Source: an uncultured Treponema sp. (lineage in GTDB: Bacteria; Spirochaetota; Spirochaetia; Treponematales; Treponemataceae). Taken from it: a DNA stretch of 30,217 nt. Each line of letters starts with the position of its first letter. Position 1 is the stretch's first letter. A program made the translations under genes and the position numbers. Below, piece after piece: positions 1 through 8,210 of this stretch. Location: positions 1-30,217 of the forward strand of contig CALDIB010000022.1 in NCBI GenBank assembly GCA_937902125.1, in the 5' to 3' direction. The notes under the pieces are model-generated. The model did not search any database and was not told the DNA's origin. It saw nothing but the letters and a program-made list of their open reading frames with translations.

Positions 1-136
1 TAATTATAATCGCGCTGCAAAAAGACTGTGTCAAGGCTTTAAGCGCAAGCGCGCCGTATACCCAGGACTATTGCAGCGCGATAATTATAATCGCGCTGCA
101 AAAAGACTGTGTCAAGGCTTTAAGCGCAAGCGCGCC
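1..136. repeat. Two copies of a 55-bp direct repeat with nested palindromes
   Basis: Positions 1-55 and 82-136 are identical 55-bp sequences, separated by 26 bp. The first copy may continue beyond the window edge. Each copy begins with the right half of a palindrome. Around copy 2 this palindrome is complete: 12-bp perfect arms at 71-82 and 90-101 with an AT-rich centre. The second half of the repeat supplies one arm of the rodA terminator. After copy 2 the matching arm follows (135-149), but after copy 1 an unrelated sequence follows, so only copy 2 can form that hairpin. This looks like a duplicated intergenic palindromic element. No coding capacity is visible, and no transposase is nearby. 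Confidence 0.85.
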
Positions 137-149
137 TTGACACAGTCTT
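103..149 (-). terminator. Rho-independent terminator of the mre-rodA operon
   Basis: A perfect 15-bp inverted repeat (arms 103-117 and 135-149, loop of 17 nt) overlaps the rodA stop codon at 148-150. Read on the minus strand the stem is followed by a short T run (about five T) and then a second palindrome at 71-101. Position and form fit the end of the cell-shape operon. The T run is short, so efficiency is uncertain. Confidence 0.7.
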
Positions 150-1470
150 ATTCTTGATGCATGAACGCGAAGTGCCTGTAGTTGACGCTCATCATAATGC
201 CGACGCACACCATTGCGGTCCACATTGACGAGCCTCCGTATGACAAGAATAAAAGAGGAATTCCGGTTATGGGCATTACGCCCATTACCATTCCCACGTT
301 GACCATAAAGTGAAAGAAAAATAGGCCTAAAATTCCTGAGGCGACATAATAGCCGTAATGGTTTGTGGCGCGGCGGATGATTAAAATCATTTTTCCCATT
401 AAGACAAAATATAGGAAGAACACAGCCAAGCCGCCTAAAAATCCGGCTTCCTCGGACAAAATGCTAAAGATAAAGTCTGTGGATTGTTCAGGCAAAAAGC
501 GCAAGTGGCTTTGGGTTCCCCGCAAGAATCCTTTGCCAAAAAGGCCGCCGGCTCCGATGGCTGTTTTGGACTGAATGATGTTCCAGCCATAGCCTTGTTT
601 GTCGGTATATGGGTCTAAAAAAATTATCAAGCGCTGAATTTGGTAGGGCTTTAAAACCTTTGTAACCGCCAAAGAGCATACAAGGGCGCCGAATATAATC
701 GCGCTTGCATAAGTTATCCAGTAATAATACTTGTTGTTCTTAAAAAAAAGTTTTCCCAAAAGGCCTGTTAAGGTTATGGCCCCAAATCCTATTGTAAAAA
801 GGACACGAATTTTTTTGACGGTCAAAATGCTTAAAATGGCGAATGTGTGCCGCGCGATTTGCTCTTGCCAAACAGGAAGAATCGCCGCCAGCACGGTAAG
901 AATTCCAAAGGCCAGTATGAAAAAAAGATAGCGCAATGGAACTCCGGCGGCAAAGGACATGAAAATGAAGATGGGAATGTATACGCTTGCCGTTCCCAAG
1001 TCAGGCTGAATAAGAATTAAGCCCATAGTTCCAAGCATTATTCCCAAGGCGCCAAAAAATCGCTTGCGCTCGTCAAGGTCTTCTGTTTTGTGAAAATATC
1101 TGGCTAAGAAAAGTATGTAAATGATTTTTCCAAATTCGGCGGGCTGGATTCCAAAGGAGCCCACGCCAAGCCAACTTTTGGCGCCGTTGACAGTTTTTCC
1201 AAAAATTCTTGTTAAAATCAAAAGAAAAATCAAGGCCCCAAAAAGAATTTTTATGTAGCGCTCGAAGCCCCTGTAGTCGTAAATTGCCGCCGCTGCCATA
1301 AGAACCAAGCCCAGCGCCGTCCAAATGATTTGCTTGACATATTCGTTTGTGACAAGCTGTCCTTGTTGGTTTATGGCGCTTGAATAAATGAAAAAGACGC
1401 CCGCGGCTGTTAGGGTCAAGACGCATAGAAGCATAATCCAATCTATCAGCTGGAATATTTTTATTTTCAT
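148..1470 (-). CDS. rodA: RodA, SEDS-family peptidoglycan glycosyltransferase
   Basis: RodA polymerises lipid II into glycan strands during side-wall growth and works in the inner membrane with PBP2 and the MreBCD scaffold. The protein is 440 aa with about ten or more hydrophobic segments. The SEDS signatures are present: an LDP motif with Asp286 at the place of the essential extracytoplasmic Asp of RodA, the LRFLPEQSTDFIFS block (about 323-336), and LLFLSYGGSS near the C terminus (about 406-415). It is about 70 residues longer than E. coli RodA; the extra sequence lies around residues 195-265 and adds hydrophobic helices. The ATG start is preceded by a purine-rich GGGAGG-type ribosome site. 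It follows mrdA by 14 bp and is the last gene of the operon. Confidence 0.95.
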   Translation of the reverse strand: MKIKIFQLIDWIMLLCVLTLTAAGVFFIYSSAINQQGQLVTNEYVKQIIWTALGLVLMAAAAIYDYRGFERYIKILFGALIFLLILTRIFGKTVNGAKSWLGVGSFGIQPAEFGKIIYILFLARYFHKTEDLDERKRFFGALGIMLGTMGLILIQPDLGTASVYIPIFIFMSFAAGVPLRYLFFILAFGILTVLAAILPVWQEQIARHTFAILSILTVKKIRVLFTIGFGAITLTGLLGKLFFKNNKYYYWITYASAIIFGALVCSLAVTKVLKPYQIQRLIIFLDPYTDKQGYGWNIIQSKTAIGAGGLFGKGFLRGTQSHLRFLPEQSTDFIFSILSEEAGFLGGLAVFFLYFVLMGKMILIIRRATNHYGYYVASGILGLFFFHFMVNVGMVMGVMPITGIPLLFLSYGGSSMWTAMVCVGIMMSVNYRHFAFMHQE

Positions 1471-1484
1471 TCCCTCGCCTCCCC

Positions 1485-3347
1485 CTACTCTCTTGAGTCC
1501 GTGGACGCTTGGTTTGTTTGCTTTACTAGGTATTGCCAGCCCAAGGCTTCCACGGCTTCTTCATAAGTTTGATTTGCAAAGATTCCCTGCATTGTGATGT
1601 TTGTGGCGTATGGCGCCCACCATGAATATGTGTTGGCGGCCTCTACGATTGTGGCGACGACAATTCTGTCTTCGATTGGGCCGTCCCAAGGAGCGTAGGC
1701 CAAAAGCCATGAGTGCCAACTGTCTTTGTATCCGGTAACTTCCGCCGTTCCTGTTTTGGCCGCGATTTTCACCACCTTGTTGAAAAGCGAATGTTTTGCC
1801 GAACCGTTTGTGACGGTCCAGCGCAAGTCGTCTTGAACTTCCTTCCAAAGCGCCGGCTCAAAATCGGCGGAATGCAAGATTTCAGGCTTTGCGCTTTGAA
1901 TGACTTCGTCGGTAACAGGATCCCGGACTTCTTTTAAGAGATGGGGCTTGTATATTACGCCTTCGTTAGCCACCATGGCCATTACGTTAGCCACTTGCAT
2001 TGGGGTCGCAGTTGTGTAGCCCTGCCCGATTGAAACCGCCATAGTGTCTCCGCCAAGCCAACGCTCGTGGTAGCGGCGCTCTTTCCATTCCGGAGACGGA
2101 ACAAAGCCTTTTGACTGGCTGGGAAGATCGACTTGCGCGCTGGAGCCGTATCCAAAAATCTTGGCGTACTGCGCGATTTTTTGTATGCCTAAATTTTCCC
2201 GGCCGACTTGCCAATAGTAAATGTCGCATGATTTTGCGAGAGCGTTCTTTAGGTCTACATATCCGTGTCCTGGACGCAAAACCCAGCAGTGGTAGACGCG
2301 GCCGCCGTATTCAACCTCGCCCTTGCATTCGATTTTTTCATAGCTTGGAATGGCCTTTTCGTTTAGAAGCGCGGCGGTCATTACAATTTTAAAAGTCGAG
2401 GCCGGAGGATACTGGGCGTTGACGGCCCGGTTTAGAAGAGGATTGAATTCGTCCTGCGTGAGCTTTGCGTATTCGGCGGCCGCGTTTTCGGTGTTGAAAA
2501 GGTTTGAGTCAAAGTAAGGGTAAGAAACCATGGCCAGGATTTCTCCTGTTGACGACTTTAGGACAACCATGGCGCCGATTCGCTTTCCCAAAGCTTTTTC
2601 CGCAAGCTTTTGAATGGCCGTGTCGATTGTAAGGACAAGTTTTTTTCCTGATGTTGGCGGAATGATTGTAGGCGCTTCTGAAAGAATGCGGCCGCGAACG
2701 TCAACCGTTCTCTGCTCAACTCCGTCTTTGCCCTGAAGCAAGTCGTCGTATTGACGCTCGATTCCTGTCTTTCCAACAACGCTGGCGCGGGAATACCCCT
2801 TGTTATACATCAAGGCGTATTCTTCGCGGGTGATGTCTCCAACATAGCCTAGAATGTGGGAAAAAGAGCCTGTTTCGATGTAGTTTCGCATGGGCTTTGA
2901 AATCCATGTCACGCCAGGCAAGTCGTTTATGTTTTCGGCAATGTTGGAAATTGTTTTAAACGGCACGTTTGTCTTTACTGTTATTCTGTTAAAAGAGCGC
3001 CGGACATTTTGCGGAATCAAGGCGTCGATGTCGCTTTTTTTTACACCCAAATAATCCGCGAGTTTTGCCAAAACAGTGTCGTAGTAGTCCAGAGGAATTT
3101 CTCCGGGAATGACTTCAATGGCAAAAGAATCTGTATTGATTACCATCGCTGAATTGTTGTTGCGGTCGTAAATTTCTCCCCGCTGGGCGGTAATTACTGT
3201 GTTGCGCGTTGAAACGACTTTTGACGCCCTTCGGTAGCTTTCTCCGTGAACTACCTGCATGGAAAAAAGCCGCAAGGAATAAATTCCTATTATTGAAGCG
3301 ACCATAAGAAAAAAAACAAAGACAACAAGCGACTTGCTTCTGGCCAT
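1485..3347 (-). CDS. mrdA: Penicillin-binding protein 2, elongasome transpeptidase
   Basis: A class B PBP that cross-links peptidoglycan made by RodA; it is anchored by one N-terminal membrane helix (about residues 7-26) with its catalytic domain in the periplasm. The PBP dimerisation/pedestal domain is followed by the transpeptidase domain. Counting from the upstream TTG at 3350, the motifs are STFK with nucleophile Ser318, SCD at 374-376 (the SxD form usual in PBP2), and KTG at 532-534. Length of about 620 aa is typical. The start is taken as ATG at 3347, which shares one base with the mreD stop (TGATG). The in-frame TTG three bases upstream is also possible; an AGAGGA ribosome site serves either. 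Translation is probably coupled to mreD. Confidence 0.95.
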   Translation of the reverse strand: MARSKSLVVFVFFLMVASIIGIYSLRLFSMQVVHGESYRRASKVVSTRNTVITAQRGEIYDRNNNSAMVINTDSFAIEVIPGEIPLDYYDTVLAKLADYLGVKKSDIDALIPQNVRRSFNRITVKTNVPFKTISNIAENINDLPGVTWISKPMRNYIETGSFSHILGYVGDITREEYALMYNKGYSRASVVGKTGIERQYDDLLQGKDGVEQRTVDVRGRILSEAPTIIPPTSGKKLVLTIDTAIQKLAEKALGKRIGAMVVLKSSTGEILAMVSYPYFDSNLFNTENAAAEYAKLTQDEFNPLLNRAVNAQYPPASTFKIVMTAALLNEKAIPSYEKIECKGEVEYGGRVYHCWVLRPGHGYVDLKNALAKSCDIYYWQVGRENLGIQKIAQYAKIFGYGSSAQVDLPSQSKGFVPSPEWKERRYHERWLGGDTMAVSIGQGYTTATPMQVANVMAMVANEGVIYKPHLLKEVRDPVTDEVIQSAKPEILHSADFEPALWKEVQDDLRWTVTNGSAKHSLFNKVVKIAAKTGTAEVTGYKDSWHSWLLAYAPWDGPIEDRIVVATIVEAANTYSWWAPYATNITMQGIFANQTYEEAVEALGWQYLVKQTNQASTDSRE

Positions 3348-3856
3348 CAATCGATTCCTCTTCTTGGCGGAACGATGAATGAGTCAAATCCCCGCAACAG
3401 CTTTATGATTAACGGCGAAAGGAATGTGTTCATTCCCAGCTCAAGCGCGAAAATCGAGGAAAATATGTGGTAAGAATTGACGTAGTTTGGAAAAAGGAGC
3501 GAAACGACGTAAACAATAAGCGCCTTTAATATTGTGGCAAAAAATCCTGCCACGATGTTGACCAAAAAACTTTCGTAATTCATCAATCGGTGGAAGAAGC
3601 CGCCGACAAATCCAATCAAGGTTCTGACAAGGCAGTTCAAGCCAAAGGGCGCTCCGCTCAAAAAATCAAGCAAGAGCCCCGAGACAAAGCCTGTGACTTC
3701 TCCCGCCACTTTGCCGTTTCTGATTGAAAAATACAAAACGCAAATCAAGAGAAAGTCAGGAATCGCCGGCAAAAAGAAAATGTTTGAAAGAAGCGCCGTT
3801 TCTATCAAAACAAAAACAATCAGTATGACAAAAGCGGACAAGTAGGATTTAATCAT
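3347..3856 (-). CDS. mreD: MreD, rod-shape-determining membrane protein
   Basis: A small integral membrane protein of the elongasome, 169 aa, with about five hydrophobic segments covering most of its length. Primary sequence conservation in MreD is low; the call rests on size, topology and position between mreC and mrdA, which is the standard order. Its start codon overlaps the mreC stop by 4 bp (ATGA), and its stop overlaps the mrdA start, so the three genes are translationally coupled. No catalytic residues are expected. Confidence 0.9.
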   Translation of the reverse strand: MIKSYLSAFVILIVFVLIETALLSNIFFLPAIPDFLLICVLYFSIRNGKVAGEVTGFVSGLLLDFLSGAPFGLNCLVRTLIGFVGGFFHRLMNYESFLVNIVAGFFATILKALIVYVVSLLFPNYVNSYHIFSSIFALELGMNTFLSPLIIKLLRGFDSFIVPPRRGID

Positions 3857-4731
3857 CGTTCGCTCCCCTCGCCCGCGATTTTGTCGTTTGGCGATTTTTG
3901 GTCGATTATCAAAACTGTTTCCAAGCGGGAAAAGTCTATTATCGGCGCAAGTTCTATTGCCAGCGAAGTGTCGTAGTCCAAAACTTGGATGTGGGAAATT
4001 GTTCCGATTGGAATGTCGGCGGGATAGTTTTCGTTCTCTCCGCTTGTCACAATCACGTCGCCAAAGCGCAATTCGTCAATCACCCGTTTTTTTATATACT
4101 GCATTTTTAGCGGAAGCGTGTCCGAGCCGTTTCCGCTTACAAGCCCTATATCCCGCGTGTTTTGAATTCTGGCTGAAATTGAGGACGAAAAGTCAAAAAC
4201 AGGCATTATTTGCGCGGTTGCGTATCCAACGGAAACAACTTTGCCTACTATTCCAATGCTGCCGCCTTGTATCGCTATGACCGGCATGTTTTTTTTGATT
4301 CCGTGGCGGGATCCCTTGTTGACAATTATTGTCGTGTACAAATTGTCGCCGCCGCGTGAAATTATGTTGGCCGCAAAATTTTGTACGGCAAGGCTTTGGG
4401 AAAAATCAAGCTGCTCTTTTAGCCGGGCGTTCTCCTTTCTGATTTCCGAATTGGAGCGCTGCATGTATTCGTAGTCCTTCAGCTTTTCCGAAAGAATCTC
4501 ATATTGCTTTCTAAGTTCGGCCAATTCTTTGACCGCGTTGATTGAATTTGCGACGGAGCTGGAAACTGAATTGATTCCGCTTTGAATCGTAGAAAAAACG
4601 GTGAATCCTATTTCCTTGAAATTCAATATAAAGCCGCCGGAAGAAAAGGACATCATGGCGCTTGAAATCACAAGCAAAACCGCAAGGAGAATCTCGGAAA
4701 AATGCAACACAAAAAAAGGCTTTTTTTGCAT
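3853..4731 (-). CDS. mreC: MreC, rod-shape-determining scaffold protein
   Basis: MreC links cytoplasmic MreB filaments to the periplasmic PBP2/RodA machinery. The 292-aa protein has a short cytoplasmic start, one membrane helix (about residues 12-31), a coiled coil rich in E, K and L (about 63-110), and a C-terminal beta-domain region with typical MreC blocks such as VNKGSRHGIKKNMPVI (from residue 137) and GDVIVTSGE (from 224). The length is normal for the family. It begins 3 bp after the mreB stop codon and overlaps mreD by 4 bp, which supports one transcript. Confidence 0.93.
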   Translation of the reverse strand: MQKKPFFVLHFSEILLAVLLVISSAMMSFSSGGFILNFKEIGFTVFSTIQSGINSVSSSVANSINAVKELAELRKQYEILSEKLKDYEYMQRSNSEIRKENARLKEQLDFSQSLAVQNFAANIISRGGDNLYTTIIVNKGSRHGIKKNMPVIAIQGGSIGIVGKVVSVGYATAQIMPVFDFSSSISARIQNTRDIGLVSGNGSDTLPLKMQYIKKRVIDELRFGDVIVTSGENENYPADIPIGTISHIQVLDYDTSLAIELAPIIDFSRLETVLIIDQKSPNDKIAGEGSER

Positions 4732-4734
4732 TTG

Positions 4735-5769
4735 CTACACGTTCAAGTTGTCGTAAATGGATCTGTCTGTTGACATGTCCTTAAAGAGTTCAAAGGCCTC
4801 TCCGGCGCCAAGGGCCACGCATTCAAGGGGCTTTTCAACCAAAATGACCGGAACGTTTGTTTCTTTTGAGATTAGCTTTGGCAAGCCTTTTAGCATTGAG
4901 CCTCCGCCAGTCATGACTATGCCCCGCTCAATGATGTCAGCCGCCAATTCAGGAGGCGTGTGTCCCAAGGTGGCCTTTATTTCTTCGACAATGCGGTTTA
5001 CAGGCTCCTTTAAGGCCTCGCGGACTTCAACGCTGTCTATTTCCAGGCGGCGGGGCAAACCGTTGGTCGCGTCCGCGCCTTTTATTTCCATTTTTTCTAT
5101 GTTGCGGTCGCTTGAGGCGTTTCCGATTTCAATCTTAAGGCGTTCCGCGGTTTGCTGTCCGATTATAAGGCCAAACTTTTGCTGAATGTGCTTTACAATG
5201 GCTTCGTCAAATTTATTTCCGCCGACGCGAATTGAAGACGTGATTACCATTCCGCTCAAAGATATGACGGAAATCTCCGCCGTTCCGCCGCCGATGTCGC
5301 AAATCATGTGTCCGGCCGGCTCGTGTATTGGTATTTGCGCTCCGATGGCTGCGGCGAGGCTTTCTGGAATCACCTCAACTTCGCGGGCTCCGGCTTTTAG
5401 CGCGGCTTCGATTACGGCCCGCTTTTCAACTTCCGTGATGCAAGACGGAATTCCAATCTTCATTCTTGTGGAGGTGAAAAAACGGTGTTTTGGAATTATT
5501 TTTGAAATGAAGTATTTTATCATCTTTTCGCAAGAGTCGATGTCGGCGATAACTCCGTCGGCAAGCGGACGAGTCGCGATGATGTTGTTTGGCGTTTTCC
5601 AAAGCATTCGTTTGGCTTCCGCGCCTACGGCCACAACTTTGTTTGTTCCCTTTTCCACCGCCACAACCGAAGGCTCGTCGATTACGATTCCTTTTCCACG
5701 CACGTAAATGAGCGTGTTGCATGTTCCCAAGTCGATTCCTATGTCCGTTACAAAACTGTTGAATAACAT
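4735..5769 (-). CDS. mreB: MreB, actin-like cell-shape protein
   Basis: MreB is a bacterial actin homologue that forms membrane-associated filaments directing side-wall synthesis. The 344-aa protein has the actin-fold ATP-binding motifs: phosphate-1 GIDLGTCNTLIY at residues 11-22, phosphate-2 DIGGGTAEI at 158-166, the EVIPESLAAAIG connect region with its conserved Glu near 136, and the adenosine motif TGGGSMLKGL near residue 290. Sequence and length are typical with nothing missing. The ATG start is preceded by a GGGGGA ribosome site. It lies 19 bp downstream of the TPR gene and 3 bp upstream of mreC. Confidence 0.98.
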   Translation of the reverse strand: MLFNSFVTDIGIDLGTCNTLIYVRGKGIVIDEPSVVAVEKGTNKVVAVGAEAKRMLWKTPNNIIATRPLADGVIADIDSCEKMIKYFISKIIPKHRFFTSTRMKIGIPSCITEVEKRAVIEAALKAGAREVEVIPESLAAAIGAQIPIHEPAGHMICDIGGGTAEISVISLSGMVITSSIRVGGNKFDEAIVKHIQQKFGLIIGQQTAERLKIEIGNASSDRNIEKMEIKGADATNGLPRRLEIDSVEVREALKEPVNRIVEEIKATLGHTPPELAADIIERGIVMTGGGSMLKGLPKLISKETNVPVILVEKPLECVALGAGEAFELFKDMSTDRSIYDNLNV

Positions 5770-5788
5770 ATTTCCCCCAATTTCTATT

Positions 5789-6748
5789 TTACTTATATTG
5801 CTGAATTTTTTCTAGCGCCTCAGCGTGATTAACTTGAATTCTGAGCGTTTTTCTCCATTCGGATCTTGCCTTGACCAAATCCCCCTGGGCTTCGCTTATC
5901 AGTCCCAAGCCGTAATGGGCGTCGGCGTAATTTTGATTTTTTTGCAAAACGGTCTCAAACTCGTTTTTGGCTCCCTCGTAGTCGCCTTCATTTAAAAGAA
6001 TTTTTCCAAGCAAGGCGCGGCTTTTTATTGTAAGGGAGTCGTCTGTCGACCTTTGGATTATTTGAAACAAGTATTGCTTTGCCGCGGAATGCTGCTCTTC
6101 CTTTTCGTATTGTTCGGCGATTGACAAAAGAAGCGCGTCGCTTTCTCTGTATAGCAAGGCTTCGCTAAAAGCCGCGATGCTTTCCATGGTCATGTTCAGC
6201 TGCGCGTAGCTAAGTCCCAAGTATTCCGCTATGTCGTCGGCCTTGTAACCCAAATTTTTTGCCTGGGTCAAATGCTCCACCGCCAAATCGGCGTAGTAAT
6301 GGTATGACGAAATTGAGTTCTTGTAAAAATAGGCTTTTCCAAGCATGTATTGGATTTGGCCCAAGGTTTTTTTCTTTGCGTCCATCAAGGCCAATCGCAG
6401 GCAGTGAATGGACCCTTCGATGTAGGATTGGGCCTGCTGGGATTCCGTGGCCGAAACGGCAAGGTAAAAGGCCGCGTAGCCTCTGTAAACCAAGACGGTG
6501 TTGTTGAAGGGCTTTTTTTCCAATAAGATCGCGCTGGTGTCGTATACAGCCTGGTAGTCACGCTCCTTCCATTTGTCTGAAAGCATTGTGATTGAGGGGG
6601 TGTTGTGAATTCGCTTGTTTATAAGTCCGTGAAAGAAATAAATTCCCGCCGCAAGCAAAGCGGCTCCAAAAAGAATTCCTAAAAAAACGGGTAAAAAGCG
6701 GCTCTCGTTTGTAGCTACTGTCCTATGGTTTTTAAAAGAAAGTTTCAC
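5789..6748 (-). CDS. Membrane-anchored tetratricopeptide repeat protein
   Basis: A 319-aa protein with one N-terminal membrane helix (about residues 18-40) followed by a helical domain of TPR-like repeats. The clearest repeat is near the C terminus, with the pattern NYADAHYGLGLISEAQGDLV; earlier, more divergent repeats lie at about 90-130 and 150-240. TPR domains bind partner proteins, so it may be a scaffold; the soluble part is probably periplasmic, though orientation is not certain. It starts with GTG, about 10 nt after an AAGGGG site, just downstream of rnpB. Its position directly before mreB suggests a part in cell-wall assembly, but that is inference from context. The specific partner is unknown. 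Confidence 0.8.
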   Translation of the reverse strand: MKLSFKNHRTVATNESRFLPVFLGILFGAALLAAGIYFFHGLINKRIHNTPSITMLSDKWKERDYQAVYDTSAILLEKKPFNNTVLVYRGYAAFYLAVSATESQQAQSYIEGSIHCLRLALMDAKKKTLGQIQYMLGKAYFYKNSISSYHYYADLAVEHLTQAKNLGYKADDIAEYLGLSYAQLNMTMESIAAFSEALLYRESDALLLSIAEQYEKEEQHSAAKQYLFQIIQRSTDDSLTIKSRALLGKILLNEGDYEGAKNEFETVLQKNQNYADAHYGLGLISEAQGDLVKARSEWRKTLRIQVNHAEALEKIQQYK

Positions 6749-6771
6749 CCGCTTTATTCCCCTTAAAAAAA

Positions 6772-7200
6772 GCAGAAGAAATGTAAGCCGGGTTCTGGAA
6801 ACTTTGCCGCAAAGCGGACAAAGCCATAACCATCTATCCGAATTTTTAGTCGCCTAAAAATTTTAGCGGTCTACCCGCGGCCTATGTCCCGGAAAAACAG
6901 CCGCTTCTTGACCTTGCTCCAAATGAGGCTTGCAATGCGGCGCCTGTCTCCAAGCGCCCGGTGGTCTCTTACGCCGCCTTTTCACCCTTGCAAGAATTCC
7001 GCTTAATGCGAAAAACTTGCGGTTTGTTTTCTGTTGCGCTGTCTGTGAAAGAACGGGTTATGCTTTTTCGCTTGCGCGAAGAAAACAACTGCCGTTTTTT
7101 CCCCGGTAATTGCCCGGCATTTTTTCCGGCGGAGCCCGGACTTTGCCTCACCGTTAAAGAATGTCATCATTGATTAACGGCGCGGTTATATTTCTTCTGC
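6772..7200 (-). ncRNA. rnpB: RNase P RNA (catalytic subunit of ribonuclease P)
   Basis: This is the ribozyme that removes 5' leaders from pre-tRNAs. On the minus strand the 5' P4 block reads GAGGCAAAGTCCGGGCTCC and the 3' end carries the universal CAGAACCCGGCTTACA block. The ends are set by an 11-bp P1 helix: 7190-7200 pairs with 6772-6782. A P3-type hairpin (CCGTTAA...TTAACGG) follows P1. The block differs from the common GAGGAAAGTCC form by an extra C in the joining segment. A run of seven T follows the 3' arm of P1, so P1 could also end transcription. The RNA begins 9 nt after the stop codon of the zinc-ribbon gene, and no promoter is visible at the proper distance. It is therefore probably excised from a longer transcript. 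Confidence 0.95.
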
Positions 7201-7209
7201 AATAATCCC

Positions 7210-8124
7210 CTAGTCTTCCGACTCTTCCTCGTCAGAGTCTTCGATTTCTTCTTCGTCCTCATCGTCAAGCAATTCGTCGTCTTTGAGGTCTTCGTCATTG
7301 TCGGAAACATTTTCATCGTCGTCGTCCAACAAGTCGTCGTCATCCAAATCGGCAAGGCTGCCGGCGCTGTCCATGGTAAAGTATGTCTCTTCCTCGCCTT
7401 CCTTTGTCTCTTGCCAGCGCAAAATGCGGCTGCAATACGGGCAGAACAAAATGTCTTGCTCTTCGCGAACTTCGTTGGCGAACTGGGCCGGCAAAATCAT
7501 GTGGCAGCCGCCGCAAACTCCATTCTTTACATTTACTATTCCCTCGTTGTTGCGTTGAATTATGCGCTCAAATTTGTATTTAATTTCAGGATCGATGTTG
7601 GCGCCAATGTTGGCCTCTTTCTTTTCCAAGGAGGCCAATTCCTTTTTGAGGCTGCCTGTTTCCTTGTCCAAAGAGGCGCGCGCTTCGTTCAAATCTTTTT
7701 CTTGGGCTTTTATCCAATTTTCGTCGGCCTTAATGGTTTCGTCAAGTTCGGCCATGTTCTTTTCTTCTTTTTCCAAATCTTTTCTAAGATTGGCTTCCTT
7801 GTCGCTGGCCTCGGAAATTTGCTTTTCAAGCGCCTCGTATTCGCGGTGGGTGGAAATGTTGTCCATTCCCTTTTCGCCAGCCTCTCTTGAGGAGACGGCT
7901 TCTTCCAACTCAACCTTCAAGGCGTCAACCTTCTGCTTCAACTCTTCATATTTTGAGTTCTTTTCGATGTATTCTTTTTTAAGGCGCGAAAGCAACTCTT
8001 CCTGCGCGCCCAATTGCTTTGGCACGTCTTCAATTTTGGCCTGAATCTGATATTTTTCAGACAAAACAACCTGAAGCTTTTCCAAATTGTCAAAAACTTT
8101 TGTCATATCAAGCGTCTTTTCCAT
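7210..8124 (-). CDS. Coiled-coil protein with C4 zinc ribbon and acidic tail
   Basis: A 304-aa protein of the zf-RING_7/C4-type zinc-ribbon group (YbgI/CT398-like architecture). Residues 10-175 form a long heptad-rich coiled coil. The zinc ribbon has two CxxC knuckles, Cys204/Cys207 and Cys228/Cys231. The last 45 or so residues are mostly Asp and Glu. Family members are thought to act as protein-binding or nucleic-acid-related adaptors, but the exact role is not established. The ATG has an AAGGGG ribosome site and a well-formed promoter upstream. It is the first gene of the unit that continues through rnpB into the mre genes. The acidic tail could hold basic proteins or mimic nucleic acid, which is speculative. 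Confidence 0.85.
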   Translation of the reverse strand: MEKTLDMTKVFDNLEKLQVVLSEKYQIQAKIEDVPKQLGAQEELLSRLKKEYIEKNSKYEELKQKVDALKVELEEAVSSREAGEKGMDNISTHREYEALEKQISEASDKEANLRKDLEKEEKNMAELDETIKADENWIKAQEKDLNEARASLDKETGSLKKELASLEKKEANIGANIDPEIKYKFERIIQRNNEGIVNVKNGVCGGCHMILPAQFANEVREEQDILFCPYCSRILRWQETKEGEEETYFTMDSAGSLADLDDDDLLDDDDENVSDNDEDLKDDELLDDEDEEEIEDSDEEESED

Positions 8125-8152
8125 TTGACATTCCCCTTACCTTATTTGAACA

Positions 8153-8181
8153 AATATACAATATAACGAAACAAATTGCAA
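8153..8181 (-). promoter_or_regulatory. Promoter for the zinc-ribbon/rnpB/mre unit
   Basis: On the minus strand TTGCAA (8176-8181) and TATATT (8153-8158) are 17 bp apart, close to the sigma-70 consensus. A start near 8146 would give a leader of about 20 nt that includes the AAGGGG ribosome site. The -35 box lies inside the second arm of the rpoD terminator. Confidence 0.7.
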
Positions 8182-8204
8182 GGGTTGCGGCGCCCTTGCA
8201 ATTT
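8173..8204 (-). terminator. Rho-independent terminator after rpoD
   Basis: A perfect 12-bp inverted repeat (8173-8184 and 8193-8204, loop of 8 nt) begins 6 nt after the rpoD stop codon. On the minus strand the stem is followed by a T-rich but interrupted tract. Its place directly after rpoD and before a new promoter supports a transcript end. Confidence 0.8.
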
Positions 8205-8210
8205 TGAGAA

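Noticed and set aside
1..136. CRISPR-like array (two repeats, 26-bp spacer)
   Set aside because: Only two 55-bp units, the spacer contains part of the palindrome, the repeat forms the rodA terminator, and there are no cas genes.
2220..2240. SCD in place of SxN in PBP2 as a possible defect
   Set aside because: The SxD form is usual in PBP2-class enzymes, and all other motifs are intact.
7140..7165. Extra base in the RNase P P4 block as a sign of a pseudogene
   Set aside because: Both conserved blocks and the long P1 helix are intact, so a local variant in a joining segment is more likely.
7411..8044. Long open frames antisense to the zinc-ribbon gene, rich in Phe or Ser
   Set aside because: They mirror the Lys/Glu-rich coiled coil of the real gene and have biased, low-complexity composition.
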